A stretch of DNA of 64,000 nucleotides, taken from NORP309 sp964352735 (GTDB lineage Bacteria; Pseudomonadota; Gammaproteobacteria; Xanthomonadales; Marinicellaceae). A program made the position numbers and the translations under genes. Positions 1 through 7,950 of the stretch are shown piece by piece (position 1 is the first letter of the stretch; each line of letters starts with the position of its first letter). The stretch lies in contig CAYGTC010000011.1 of the NCBI GenBank assembly GCA_964352735.1, positions 19,879 through 83,878 on the forward strand, read 5' to 3'. Under the pieces are notes generated by a model. That model ran no database searches, had not been told where the DNA came from, and saw only the letters and a program-made list of their open reading frames with translations.

Positions 1-2
1 AA

Positions 3-764
3 CTATCAGCACAATACTTGTTGTTTTATGAAATGTCTTTACCTTATGGGCTGGATTTGAATGATAGAATAAATATTGACAAGTCAGCAACCCGTGTTAC
101 AGCGACTTTGGGCAACACTTCCACAGCTGAGATCAAGGTATTTTTGAATGAAGCCAAAACATGGATAAAAGAAAACCTCCCAGATTATATGCAATCGACA
201 ATCCCTACCAGTGCACAAGTCATGTTCACCTATATTGCTGAAAGGAATGTTAACAACATGATAGCTGGTACCATCGGTGCAGTTGTTGTCATATCAATCA
301 TCTTAATGATCTCACTGATGAACTGGAGACTGGGTCTATTAAGCCTCATTCCAAATGGCCTGCCTATTTTGGTAACATTTGGCACTTGGGCCATATTGGT
401 TGGCGAAGTGGGCTTTTCAGTAGCAACAGTGGCGTCCATTTCTTTGGGGATTATTGTTGATGATACGGTACACTTTCTGTCAAAATACGTCCGGGCCAGA
501 AATGAAAAAGGCTTCAACGCTTCGGAATCAGTAATTTATGCCTATAAAAACGTTGGTTTGGCTATATTAGTCAATACAGTGATCCTTGCCAGTGGCTTTT
601 TGGTATTGACCACTTCAACTTTCAAAGTCAATAATGATATGGGCATGTTAACCACCATTGCGATTGGTTTTGCCTTGATTCTCGACTTCTTATTATTACC
701 TGCATTATTGGTATTCTTTGATAAAAAAGACACCACAAAAATACAAATTGGAGAAAAAACATGA
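3..764 (+). CDS. RND/MMPL-family exporter, C-terminal part (5' end outside window)
   Basis: The frame is open to the left edge of the window, so this is the C-terminal part of a larger protein. It holds a short periplasmic segment and then about five hydrophobic helices. The acidic DDTVHFL motif in the helix block is typical of the RND superfamily predicted exporters (COG1033/MMPL type), where such acidic residues relay protons. It should be an inner-membrane transporter driven by the proton gradient; the substrate cannot be read. Its stop codon overlaps the start of the next gene (ATGA), and the next two genes encode a LolA-like protein and a beta-barrel protein, so the three probably form one envelope transport unit. 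The family call is firm, the substrate unknown. Confidence 0.85.
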   Translation, partial: LSAQYLLFYEMSLPYGLDLNDRINIDKSATRVTATLGNTSTAEIKVFLNEAKTWIKENLPDYMQSTIPTSAQVMFTYIAERNVNNMIAGTIGAVVVISIILMISLMNWRLGLLSLIPNGLPILVTFGTWAILVGEVGFSVATVASISLGIIVDDTVHFLSKYVRARNEKGFNASESVIYAYKNVGLAILVNTVILASGFLVLTTSTFKVNNDMGMLTTIAIGFALILDFLLLPALLVFFDKKDTTKIQIGEKT

Positions 765-1573
765 ACACACCCATCAATAAAGCCAGCCTTGCCAGCGTCA
801 TTACGCTGATCATCATGCTGGTTCCCAGTCAATTATTGGCACAAGACAGCGATACTGCCAAAAAAGGTTATGAAATATCAGCCCGTTCGGACAGAACAGA
901 CAGAGGATTTTCGGACAGTGAAGTCGATGCAATTATGGTTCTACAAAATAAAGCAGGAGAACAGTCCTCACGTTCGATTACATTCACTACACTTGAGGTT
1001 GCTGATGAAAGTGTCGGTGACAAAAGCTTGGTGGTCTTTAATACACCAAAAGATGTTGAAGGCACCGCATTACTATCACACGCTAAAATACTTGACCCTG
1101 ATAATCAATGGCTATTTCTGCCTGCATTAAAAAGGGTTAAACGCATTTCATCAAAAAATAAATCTGGCCCGTTTGTCGGTTCTGAGTTCGCCTTTGAAGA
1201 TTTTACTTCAACGGAGTTAAACAAATATGATCATGTCTGGTTACGAGAAGAACCTTGCGGGGAAATGACATGTGATGTTGTTGAGCGCAAACCACGCTAT
1301 AAATATTCAGGCTATACCAAACAAATAGCCTGGATCGATCAAACTGACTTTCAATTGCGCAAAGTGGACTTTTATGATCGCCGCGATAGCCTCTTAAAAA
1401 CCTTGAGTTTGTTAAATTATAAAAACTATAATGGCATTTGGCGCGCGCAAAAATTGCACATGGAAAATCATACCAATGGTAAAAGTACCGATTTGATTTA
1501 CGAAGATTTTAAATTCAAAGTCGGTTTAAAAGACAATGATTTTGTTAAAGGCAAATTATCACAACTCAGATAG
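761..1573 (+). CDS. LolA-like outer-membrane lipoprotein-sorting family protein
   Basis: A protein of 270 residues with a signal peptide (about residues 1-27, ending LLA before QDSD). The body resembles the LolA_like family (Pfam PF17131), which is often encoded beside RND/MMPL exporters. Supporting stretches include WLFLPALKRVKRI, SEFAFEDF and the C-terminal beta strands around YNGIWRAQKLHMEN. These proteins have a LolA/LolB-like half-barrel fold and are thought to carry a hydrophobic ligand through the periplasm. Two cysteines (EEPCGEMTC) could form a disulfide. It overlaps the exporter gene by 4 bp and is closely followed by a beta-barrel gene. The ligand is unknown. Confidence 0.8.
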   Translation: MNTPINKASLASVITLIIMLVPSQLLAQDSDTAKKGYEISARSDRTDRGFSDSEVDAIMVLQNKAGEQSSRSITFTTLEVADESVGDKSLVVFNTPKDVEGTALLSHAKILDPDNQWLFLPALKRVKRISSKNKSGPFVGSEFAFEDFTSTELNKYDHVWLREEPCGEMTCDVVERKPRYKYSGYTKQIAWIDQTDFQLRKVDFYDRRDSLLKTLSLLNYKNYNGIWRAQKLHMENHTNGKSTDLIYEDFKFKVGLKDNDFVKGKLSQLR

Positions 1574-1589
1574 GTCAACAGGTATTACG

Positions 1590-2771
1590 ATGAAAAAACT
1601 GGCTATTTTATTAGTACTATTGGCCTCACAAACAATACTCGCTGAAGAGGTGGACTTTTCAGCCAGTATTGGCCTTGAATTCAGAGGTTTTACCGAAGCC
1701 CCCCGCTTCGATGAACAAGCCAATGGTATTGTCCCATCATTGTTTATTGAGCCTGAAATCAAATGGCGCAGCGACGATCGCAAAAGCCGATTCAGTTTTG
1801 TTGGTTTCAGCCGTTATGATGAGCAAGATTCAAAGAGAACTCACTCTGACATCAGAGAACTGTATTGGTCATACAATTCAGGTGATTGGACCACAACAGT
1901 TGGAATCAATAAAGTATTTTGGGGCGTAGCCGAATCGGTTCACTTGGTGGACACCATCAACCAAACCGACTTTGTTGAAGACATTGATCAAGAAGCAAAA
2001 CTCGGACAACCCATGGTAATGCTCAGTAGTCAAAAAGATTGGGGTAAATTGGATTTATTTATACTGCCCTATTTTCGTGAACGCACTTTTCCAAGCACAG
2101 CTGGTCGATTTAACTTTGGCTTCAATGTCAGTGACGATGTACTTTATGAATCATCAGCAGAAGAAAATCATATTGATTTGGCCTTAAGATACAGTCACTA
2201 TTTTGGCGACGTAGATGTGGGATTGCATATTTTTGAAGGCACCAATCGTGAAGCCCGCTTAGTACCCAATGCAGATTTTTCTCAATTCATAGCCATTTAT
2301 GATCAAATGACTCAAGTTGGAGTAGATCTTCAATACACCAATGAAGCCTGGCTGTGGAAATTTGAAAGCATTTATCGAGACACCAGAATTGACAGTTTCT
2401 TTGCTGCTGTTGGCGGTTTCGAATACACCATTTTTCAGATTGGCGGATCTGATGCTGACTTGGGGCTATTGATGGAATATCAATTTGATGACAGAACTGA
2501 GTTGTCTGCTCCTACACTGGCCAATAACGATCTGTTTTTGGCAACGCGATATGCATTCAATGATACTCAAGACACCAGTATTTTGGCTGGAGTCGTGATA
2601 GACGTAGAAAACAATACCACTTTTCTCAACGTTGAAGCCGAACGGCGCATTGGTAAAAACCTCAGTGCCGAACTGCGCATCCGCGCCTTAACCAACGTCG
2701 ATGAACAAGACATTGCCAATGCATTCGCACAAGATGATTATATGCAATTGTCTTTAAAGTGGTTTTTTTAG
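1590..2771 (+). CDS. outer-membrane beta-barrel protein of the exporter operon
   Basis: The start at 1590 gives a good signal peptide (MKKLAILLVLLASQTILA); an open frame continues upstream, but that part overlaps the previous gene and lacks signal-peptide character. The mature protein of about 375 residues is rich in alternating aromatic/polar strands and ends in LSLKWFF. A terminal phenylalanine of this kind is the usual recognition signal of BAM-inserted outer-membrane proteins. It begins 16 bp after the LolA-like gene, so the operon encodes an inner-membrane pump, a periplasmic carrier-like protein and an outer-membrane protein. No specific family is recognised. A strong terminator follows. 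Confidence 0.8.
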   Translation: MKKLAILLVLLASQTILAEEVDFSASIGLEFRGFTEAPRFDEQANGIVPSLFIEPEIKWRSDDRKSRFSFVGFSRYDEQDSKRTHSDIRELYWSYNSGDWTTTVGINKVFWGVAESVHLVDTINQTDFVEDIDQEAKLGQPMVMLSSQKDWGKLDLFILPYFRERTFPSTAGRFNFGFNVSDDVLYESSAEENHIDLALRYSHYFGDVDVGLHIFEGTNREARLVPNADFSQFIAIYDQMTQVGVDLQYTNEAWLWKFESIYRDTRIDSFFAAVGGFEYTIFQIGGSDADLGLLMEYQFDDRTELSAPTLANNDLFLATRYAFNDTQDTSILAGVVIDVENNTTFLNVEAERRIGKNLSAELRIRALTNVDEQDIANAFAQDDYMQLSLKWFF

Positions 2772-2782
2772 CAGATCAAACC

Positions 2783-2835
2783 ATACAGACAGTCCTTAAT
2801 AAGAATAAAAACCATCCAAGACTGTCTGTATTTAA
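2783..2835 (+). terminator. rho-independent-like terminator of the exporter operon
   Basis: A perfect 12-bp inverted repeat (ATACAGACAGTC at 2783-2794 and its complement at 2820-2831) lies 11 bp after the stop codon and is followed by TTTAA. The loop is long (25 nt) and the T-run short, so termination may be weak, but the position is right. Confidence 0.65.
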
Positions 2836-2962
2836 CATTTAATATCCCCATTAAATCGACGCCATAAACAAGGATTTTTACAAAGTTTATTGATGCTTTC
2901 TATATATGATCATGGTATTTTTTTGTTATGATTTTACCAATCACTTTTACTTGATCATTTAT

Positions 2963-3712
2963 ATGCATTCTCAATTTTGGTTTCTTAATGGCATTTTGCT
3001 TATTTATGGAAAAACAATAGATACACAAATTCACAAACATAACGCTATACAAATCATCTGGCCTTCTGTAAATAACGCTTGTCAAATTAATGCATCGCCA
3101 CTAGATAATGCCATAATCATATCCGCTGAAACCGAACACCAATTAATGATGCAACGGGGTTGGATTATATTGGTAGAACCACAATCACAATGTGGCGAAC
3201 AATTATTAACGTACCTGAATACAGCAAGCACATCCATAATTCATGGTCTGAATGCCCATCAATCATCAGATTTAAGCATGACCTCAAAGCCTACAGATGT
3301 ATTGGACATCGTCTTCAATGCATTGACCATAAATACCAAAACAACACATCTAAATCAGAGGTATGTTGCTAAGGATAAGCGTATTGCACATTTACAAACT
3401 CAACTAGACCAATGCTTTAAAGGCACATGTATCAAACCTGAAAAATGGTCTGCTGCCGATGTTGCTAATCAACTGGCTCTTTCTGAAAGTCGTTTTTTAC
3501 ATTTATTTAAACAAGAAATGAAAATTGCATGGCGTCCATATTTGTTGTGGCGCAGGCTTTTGTGTGCAGTTTCTTCTATGCATATTGGCCAATCAGCCAC
3601 AGATGCAGCATATCAGTCTGGTTTTGCAGACAGTGCACATTTGAGTCGTACATTTAAAGCCATGTTTGGCATCACCATTCGCCAAGCTCAGGCCAACTTT
3701 AAAAAAACATAG
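2963..3712 (+). CDS. AraC-family transcriptional regulator
   Basis: The C-terminal third is a typical AraC/XylS double helix-turn-helix. The first helix pair is seen around ADVANQLALSESRFLHLFKQ, and the second around SATDAAYQSGFADSAHLSRTF followed by FGITIRQAQ. The N-terminal part is a divergent, cupin-like sensing region (GKTIDTQIHKHNAIQIIWPS). The frame is open from 2906, but the extra 19 residues are hydrophobic and unlike the family start, so ATG 2963 is preferred; neither has a clear ribosome binding site. The next gene, in the same direction 70 bp on, encodes a transglutaminase-like protein and may be a target. The ligand is unknown. Confidence 0.85.
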   Translation: MHSQFWFLNGILLIYGKTIDTQIHKHNAIQIIWPSVNNACQINASPLDNAIIISAETEHQLMMQRGWIILVEPQSQCGEQLLTYLNTASTSIIHGLNAHQSSDLSMTSKPTDVLDIVFNALTINTKTTHLNQRYVAKDKRIAHLQTQLDQCFKGTCIKPEKWSAADVANQLALSESRFLHLFKQEMKIAWRPYLLWRRLLCAVSSMHIGQSATDAAYQSGFADSAHLSRTFKAMFGITIRQAQANFKKT

Positions 3713-3781
3713 CCAGTTTATTCAAGTTTAGATCATTATAAAAGCATACACTGTTCAACAATATTTACATTAAACAGAAAA

Positions 3782-4510
3782 ATGAACACTGCAAATACTT
3801 TACAAGAAAAACACACACAAAACACTTCTATGCTTGATTTCAACCATCCAAACATACAAAAACTGATCGACACAAAACTGTGGCGCGAGCTATCAGAATT
3901 TGAGGCCATCAAACAAATTTATAACTTTGTCAAAGATCAGATAAAGTTTGGCTACAATGCTGATGACAAACTTAAAGCCAGCCAAGTATTGGCTGATGGT
4001 TATGGACAATGCAATACCAAGGGCACATTATTGATAGCATTGCTGCGCGCAGTTAATATCCCGACACGGATTCATGGATTTACCATTGACAATTCTCTAC
4101 AAAAAGGTGCAATTCCATTTTATTTGTTTCATTTTGCTCCACAACGGATCCTACACAGCTGGGTTGAAGTTCATTATCAAAATCGCTGGGTTAACCTGGA
4201 AGGCTATATCATTGATCAACAGTACTTATCACAGGTTCAAAATAAATTTTCACACATTTCAAACTCATTCAGTGGTTACGGAATTGCCACTAAAAACTTA
4301 CAAAAACCCCAGATTAATTGGCATGGCAACTCAACTTACATTCAAAAGGAAGGTATTGCTGAAGATTTTGGTATCTATGATCAACCAGATGACTTGTATC
4401 GTCACAAAGGCAGCAATCTCAGAGGCTTTAAAAAAACACTATTTCGATACATTTTTAGGCACTTGATGAATAACAATATCAAGCGCATCAGAAGCACTGG
4501 CATTAAATAA
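3782..4510 (+). CDS. transglutaminase-like cysteine protease-fold protein
   Basis: A protein of 242 residues without signal peptide. Residues 70-145 match the transglutaminase-like core (PF01841). The nucleophile is probably Cys77 in GYGQCNTKG, the catalytic His is His125 in ILHSWVEV, and the acid is Glu140 or Asp145 in WVNLEGYIID. Bacterial members act as cysteine peptidases, amidases or cross-linking enzymes; the substrate here cannot be told. The basic C-terminus (KKTLFRYIFRHLMNNNIKRIR) is unusual and may bind membrane or nucleic acid. It lies 70 bp after an AraC regulator gene and 75 bp before an M14 carboxypeptidase gene, all in one direction. Confidence 0.75.
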   Translation: MNTANTLQEKHTQNTSMLDFNHPNIQKLIDTKLWRELSEFEAIKQIYNFVKDQIKFGYNADDKLKASQVLADGYGQCNTKGTLLIALLRAVNIPTRIHGFTIDNSLQKGAIPFYLFHFAPQRILHSWVEVHYQNRWVNLEGYIIDQQYLSQVQNKFSHISNSFSGYGIATKNLQKPQINWHGNSTYIQKEGIAEDFGIYDQPDDLYRHKGSNLRGFKKTLFRYIFRHLMNNNIKRIRSTGIK

Positions 4511-4585
4511 TCTTTTCATCACAATAAGCTACTCAATGTTACCCAATTTTCATTATAATAAACCCTTATAACATTAGGAAACCTT

Positions 4586-5719
4586 ATGAAAATTAGTAGC
4601 CATTTTGATGGTGGACGAATTGAAGTGGTCAAAACAGATCAATTCGACGACATTCAAGTAAAAATAAAAAAAGATTCTCATTCAGATTTTTTACAATGGT
4701 TCTCATTTCGTCTTCACGGCGTTAAAGATCAAAAATGCACCCTAAAAATCCTTAATGCGAATGAAACATCATATACCGATGGTTGGAAAGATTACGACAT
4801 CTGTGCATCCACAGATCGTGAGGAGTGGTTTCGCATTCCAACCGAATACGATGGCCAACAACTGACTGTAGATTTCAGCACAGATACTGATGATATTTAT
4901 TTTGCCTATTTTGCACCGTATTCTTTTGAGCGTCACTTAAGTTTGTTGGCATTTGCTCAACAATCTGAACATAGCACCCTGCTCAATCTTGGCGAAACCA
5001 TTGATGGCAGAGACTTTGACATGCTGATCATTGAAGACAATGACATTGATGAAAAAGACAAGAAAAACATCTGGATCACAGCAAGACAACACCCTGGTGA
5101 AACCATGGCAGAATGGTTTATTGAAGGTTTACTAGAATCTTTACTGGACACCGATAACCCAACGGCTAGAAATTTACTACAACATTGCCGATTTCATGTG
5201 GTGCCCAATATGAATCCAGATGGGTCTTACCGAGGTAACCTCAGAACCAATGCCGCTGGCGCTAATCTCAACAGAGAATGGTTAGAACCAAGTATGGAAA
5301 CCAGCCCAGAAGTTTATCTGGTGCGTGAACAAATGCACAAAACAGGATTGGATATGTTTTTAGACATCCATGGAGATGAAGCCATTCCTTATAATTTTGT
5401 CGCAGGCTGTGAAGGCAATCCCAATTATGATGACAGATTAAAGAATTTAGAAGACACATTCAAAGCCGCTTACGCAGCTGCCAGCCCAGACTTTCAAGAT
5501 GTGCATAAGTACGATGATGACGAACCAGGTAAAGGCGATTTGAGAATAGCCACCAATTACATCGGCCAAACTTTCAATACACTGGCCTATACCGTTGAAA
5601 TGCCATTCAAAGACAATCACGATTATCCAGATGAATACTGCGGCTGGTCACCTGATCGCAGCAAGAAATTTGGCGAGGATACATTGATTGCCATTAATAA
5701 TATCATCGACAAACTTTAA
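4586..5719 (+). CDS. cytosolic-type M14 zinc carboxypeptidase
   Basis: A protein of 377 residues without signal peptide. Residues 1-115 form an N-terminal beta domain like that of bacterial and cytosolic carboxypeptidases (M14 N-terminal domain). The catalytic domain has zinc ligands His169 and Glu172 (RQHPGETMAEW) and His262 (FLDIHGDEA), substrate-binding NPDG and NLNREW motifs, and catalytic Glu338 (YTVEMPF). It belongs with the cytosolic CCP/AGBL-like subgroup, whose members remove C-terminal or branch-point acidic residues; activity in this organism is unknown. A TATAAT-like box at about 4551 and a GGAAA ribosome binding site precede the ATG. A second, secreted M14 peptidase lies at 56956-59343. 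Confidence 0.88.
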   Translation: MKISSHFDGGRIEVVKTDQFDDIQVKIKKDSHSDFLQWFSFRLHGVKDQKCTLKILNANETSYTDGWKDYDICASTDREEWFRIPTEYDGQQLTVDFSTDTDDIYFAYFAPYSFERHLSLLAFAQQSEHSTLLNLGETIDGRDFDMLIIEDNDIDEKDKKNIWITARQHPGETMAEWFIEGLLESLLDTDNPTARNLLQHCRFHVVPNMNPDGSYRGNLRTNAAGANLNREWLEPSMETSPEVYLVREQMHKTGLDMFLDIHGDEAIPYNFVAGCEGNPNYDDRLKNLEDTFKAAYAAASPDFQDVHKYDDDEPGKGDLRIATNYIGQTFNTLAYTVEMPFKDNHDYPDEYCGWSPDRSKKFGEDTLIAINNIIDKL

Positions 5720-6033
5720 AGTTTTTTGAGTTAAGCCACATTCATACAGGTCTAATCATAATATTGGGCCTGTATATTCACCCTGCTAGATAATACCACA
5801 CTACAGTCACAGGTTATTTGTTCATAGCAAGGCAATTATTAACCCAAAACCCCTTTTTCGATGCCTTATTAAGCAGGAATGTTCCCTTATCTTCCCTATA
5901 AAAAAAACATCCAATTCGCCTACACCCCTATAATAAGCTGAACCTGAAAACGCATTGTTCATTAATCATGACTGCTATTTTATGCACATATTCAGGGTAA
6001 ATTAACTTGAATCACTTTATTATGAGAGACATT
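5720..6033 (+). other. intergenic region without recognised gene
   Basis: A 314-bp AT-rich stretch between the M14 peptidase and the small secreted peptide. It holds a weak 7-bp inverted repeat (5744-5750 with 5769-5775), which is not followed by T residues and so is a poor terminator. No RNA gene or repeat was recognised. It presumably contains the promoter of the small peptide gene. Confidence 0.4.
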
Positions 6034-6267
6034 ATGAAAAAAAAATTAACACTATTAACTCTTTTATTAACAACATTATTTGCGATGCAAGCACAAGCAT
6101 TACCAAAAAAACAAGCCCTTTCAGGTGGTATAGAGATGCATGAAGAACCAGAAACCAGCTCACAGTCAGATGCCACTATGGATTATCAAACAAAGTTAAA
6201 AAAGATAATAACACTGTACTTGAGACCAAGAAAAGATGAACTTGAATTAGGTGGACTTGGTGGTTAA
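6034..6267 (+). CDS. small secreted peptide (77 aa), unknown function
   Basis: The ATG at 6034 follows a GAGAG ribosome binding site and gives a 77-residue product. An upstream TTG at 6007 would add nine residues without benefit. The N-terminus is a clear signal peptide (MKKKLTLLTLLLTTLFAMQAQA), leaving a mature peptide of about 55 residues. The mature part has an acidic middle, then a basic stretch (KLKKIITLYLRPRKDE) and a glycine-rich end (LELGGLGG). It contains no cysteine. No family is recognised. It stands alone between longer intergenic regions, with an inverted repeat 22 bp after the stop. Confidence 0.6.
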   Translation: MKKKLTLLTLLLTTLFAMQAQALPKKQALSGGIEMHEEPETSSQSDATMDYQTKLKKIITLYLRPRKDELELGGLGG

Positions 6268-6288
6268 TAAAAATCACAATACTAACAA

Positions 6289-6341
6289 GAGTCGCTAAGT
6301 TTTTAGCCGAGCAAAGCTGACAATAAGCCATTTAGCGACTC
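6289..6341 (+). terminator. inverted repeat after the small peptide gene
   Basis: GAGTCGCTAA (6289-6298) is matched by its exact complement at 6332-6341, with a 33-nt loop. It lies 22 bp after the peptide stop codon. There is no T-run after the second arm, so it may be a structured 3' end or a binding site rather than a classical terminator. Confidence 0.45.
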
Positions 6342-6438
6342 AAACTATCATCAAGAACACAGAAACCAATGTGTGTCAGGATAGGCTTTAAGAATTTATT
6401 GTTATAATCATTTAATAAAAAATAATATCAGGCCGAAG

Positions 6439-7143
6439 ATGAAACTAAAAAAACCTCAACAGCTTTCTGATCCTTTTGACCATTACAGCAAGAACCATTT
6501 AAATAAATTAATCAACAAGCCCACTAATGAGTTAAATTGGCAAGACTTCAGAACCTTATTTGGTCCTCATAAGCCAGCAGGGAATTTTAATGAAAGTCTC
6601 TATTATTTGCCCACAGCATTTAAACATATGAAATTCACCAAAGATGACGGCTTAGAAATCATCACTCCTATCATCGGTTTTTGCTCAATTCACCATGATG
6701 CATTACAGCAGCACGACTTACTGACCTATGTGAATGATGAGATTACTGCTTGCATGAATCACTGGACCCAATCATTTACGATTATTCATTACAATCAATC
6801 TGATTGTTTGAAAAAAGGCTGGAATTCGACGTATTTAAATAGGGTTGAATATGCCGAAGAAGTCATGGAAATGATCAATGAACTTTATAGACTAGATTCA
6901 TTCAAACACTTAGCCTATGATTTTGTTGATTCTATTGCACGACTTGATCATCACATTCATCATTGTTGGTTTCTTGAGCTATCTAGAATGCGTTATGAGA
7001 TAAATTTACCACAACCAATCATTACTCTGTTAAGCGATCACGACACCATTAAACGCGCTTATGATCAGGTGTATCCGTTTATCATTAATGATTCAGATTC
7101 ACTCACCTACTGGCAAGACACACGCAATCTGATGGGACTGTAA
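6439..7143 (+). CDS. uncharacterised protein, 234 aa
   Basis: A complete reading frame with coding-like composition and no signal peptide or membrane helix. It is rich in histidine and aromatic residues, with HHD, DHHIHHCW and HDT clusters that could bind metal, but no known metal-site spacing was recognised. It seems mostly helical (YAEEVMEMINELYRL, FKHLAYDFVDSIARL). It lies between the small secreted peptide and the 182-bp repeat tract. I do not recognise the family. Confidence 0.6.
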   Translation: MKLKKPQQLSDPFDHYSKNHLNKLINKPTNELNWQDFRTLFGPHKPAGNFNESLYYLPTAFKHMKFTKDDGLEIITPIIGFCSIHHDALQQHDLLTYVNDEITACMNHWTQSFTIIHYNQSDCLKKGWNSTYLNRVEYAEEVMEMINELYRLDSFKHLAYDFVDSIARLDHHIHHCWFLELSRMRYEINLPQPIITLLSDHDTIKRAYDQVYPFIINDSDSLTYWQDTRNLMGL

Positions 7144-7342
7144 TGAAAGCCAATACCCTTTTCAGCACAAGTCATTAGGAAACCAGTGCTTTTGATGAGA
7201 TGTATGCCTTCACAGGCATTACAATGAGTTTTAAAGAAGCTCATACAAGTAATCAGAAACAAGTTTTTCTTGATCAAATCATTTCATAAATTTTTCATAT
7301 CAAGGCTTAAAAATACGAGTTGGCATATGGCCAATGAGTGTT

Positions 7343-7442
7343 NNNNNNNNNNNNNNNNNNNNNNNNNNNNNNNNNNNNNNNNNNNNNNNNNNNNNNNNNN
7401 NNNNNNNNNNNNNNNNNNNNNNNNNNNNNNNNNNNNNNNNNN
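7343..7442. other. assembly gap (100 N)
   Basis: A run of exactly 100 N inside the tandem repeat tract. One hundred is a common placeholder length, so the true number of repeat units here is unknown. Confidence 0.98.
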
Positions 7443-7569
7443 AAATTTTTTCTTGATCAAATCTGTTCAGAAATTTTTCATATCAAGGCTTAAAAATACG
7501 AGTTGGCATATGGCCAATGAGTGTTTTTTAATGCAGAGATATAGGGTTTATGGATTCACTGGTGAAGAG

Positions 7570-7589
7570 ATTACCGCCTGCGCGGTAAT
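7570..7589. repeat. REP-like GC-rich palindrome within the repeat unit
   Basis: ATTACCGC and GCGGTAAT form a perfect 8-bp stem around CTGC, followed by GACGGCG. This resembles the intergenic ATTCCCGC...GCGGGAAT type palindromes dispersed in many proteobacteria (REP/dRS3-like). Only one complete copy is visible in the window. Confidence 0.6.
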
Positions 7590-7755
7590 GACGGCGTAAG
7601 ATTCATCAAGGCGTACAATTGAATAAATTTTTTCTTGATCAAATCTGTTCAGAAATTTTTCATATCAAGGCTTAAAAATGCGAGTTGGCATATGGCCAAT
7701 GAGTGTTTTTTAACGCAGAGATGGAGAATTTATGGATTGATTTGACAAGAAAAAT

Positions 7756-7860
7756 GACTTCCGTTAGCCAGTCCTGCCACACAAAGTCACGACTGTGGCT
7801 GCTCCCTTCCGGGCCTGACCAGATCCACCGTTATTTATTGGCAGGTGACCAACGAAAGTC
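7756..7860 (-). ncRNA. ffs: signal recognition particle RNA (4.5S type)
   Basis: Read on the minus strand, the segment contains the universal SRP domain IV apical hairpin (GGTCAGGCCCGGAAGGGAGCAGCC region) with the GGAAG tetraloop and the asymmetric bulge bound by Ffh. The ends pair with each other: GACTTTCGTTGGTCA at the 5' end with the GACTGGCTAACGGAAGTC end, allowing G-U pairs. Length is about 105 nt, the short bacterial form. A promoter-like pair of boxes lies directly upstream, and a short T-run follows. The ends are set by the pairing and may be off by a few bases. Confidence 0.93.
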
Positions 7861-7867
7861 GCCGAGT

Positions 7868-7896
7868 ATTATCTACGAATTATTGAGAATACACAA
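7868..7896 (-). promoter_or_regulatory. sigma70-type promoter of the SRP RNA gene
   Basis: On the minus strand TTGTGT (7891-7896) and GATAAT (7868-7873) are separated by exactly 17 bp. Transcription would start about 7 bp further, at the 5' end of the SRP RNA. The fit of spacing and start supports it; the -35 box is weak. Confidence 0.65.
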
Positions 7897-7950
7897 GCAC
7901 TGTTTATAATATTTTTAACATGAAGCAAAAAAACTTCTAGGACATTTGAT

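Larger units (their letters stand above)
7261..7738. repeat. tandem repeat tract, period 182 bp, interrupted by an assembly gap
   Basis: Three copies of a unit starting TTTTTCTTGATCAAATC are seen: copy 1 at 7261-7342 (cut by the gap), copy 2 at 7443-7624 and copy 3 at 7625-7738 (partial). Copies 2 and 3 are offset by exactly 182 bp and nearly identical over their first 90 bp; copy 1 differs at several positions. Each begins AT-rich and contains GTTGGCATATGGCCAATGAG, which holds the palindrome CATATG with TTGGC/GCCAA arms. The complete unit ends with a GC-rich hairpin. The tract lies just downstream of the SRP RNA gene, between it and the 6439 gene. An apparent open frame through the tract and the N run is not a gene. 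Confidence 0.85.

Noticed and set aside
5744..5775. Terminator of the M14 peptidase gene
   Set aside because: Only a 7-bp inverted repeat without T-run; could be chance in AT-rich DNA.
7270..7599. Open frame running through the 182-bp repeat and the N run
   Set aside because: It exists only because the gap is read as X residues; it repeats itself with the period of the DNA and has no coding signal.
7261..7738. CRISPR array
   Set aside because: The period is 182 bp with the whole unit repeated, not short repeats separated by unique spacers, and there are no cas genes.
7703..7909. Open frame over the SRP RNA gene
   Set aside because: It lies across the structured RNA on the other strand; the RNA explains the sequence.
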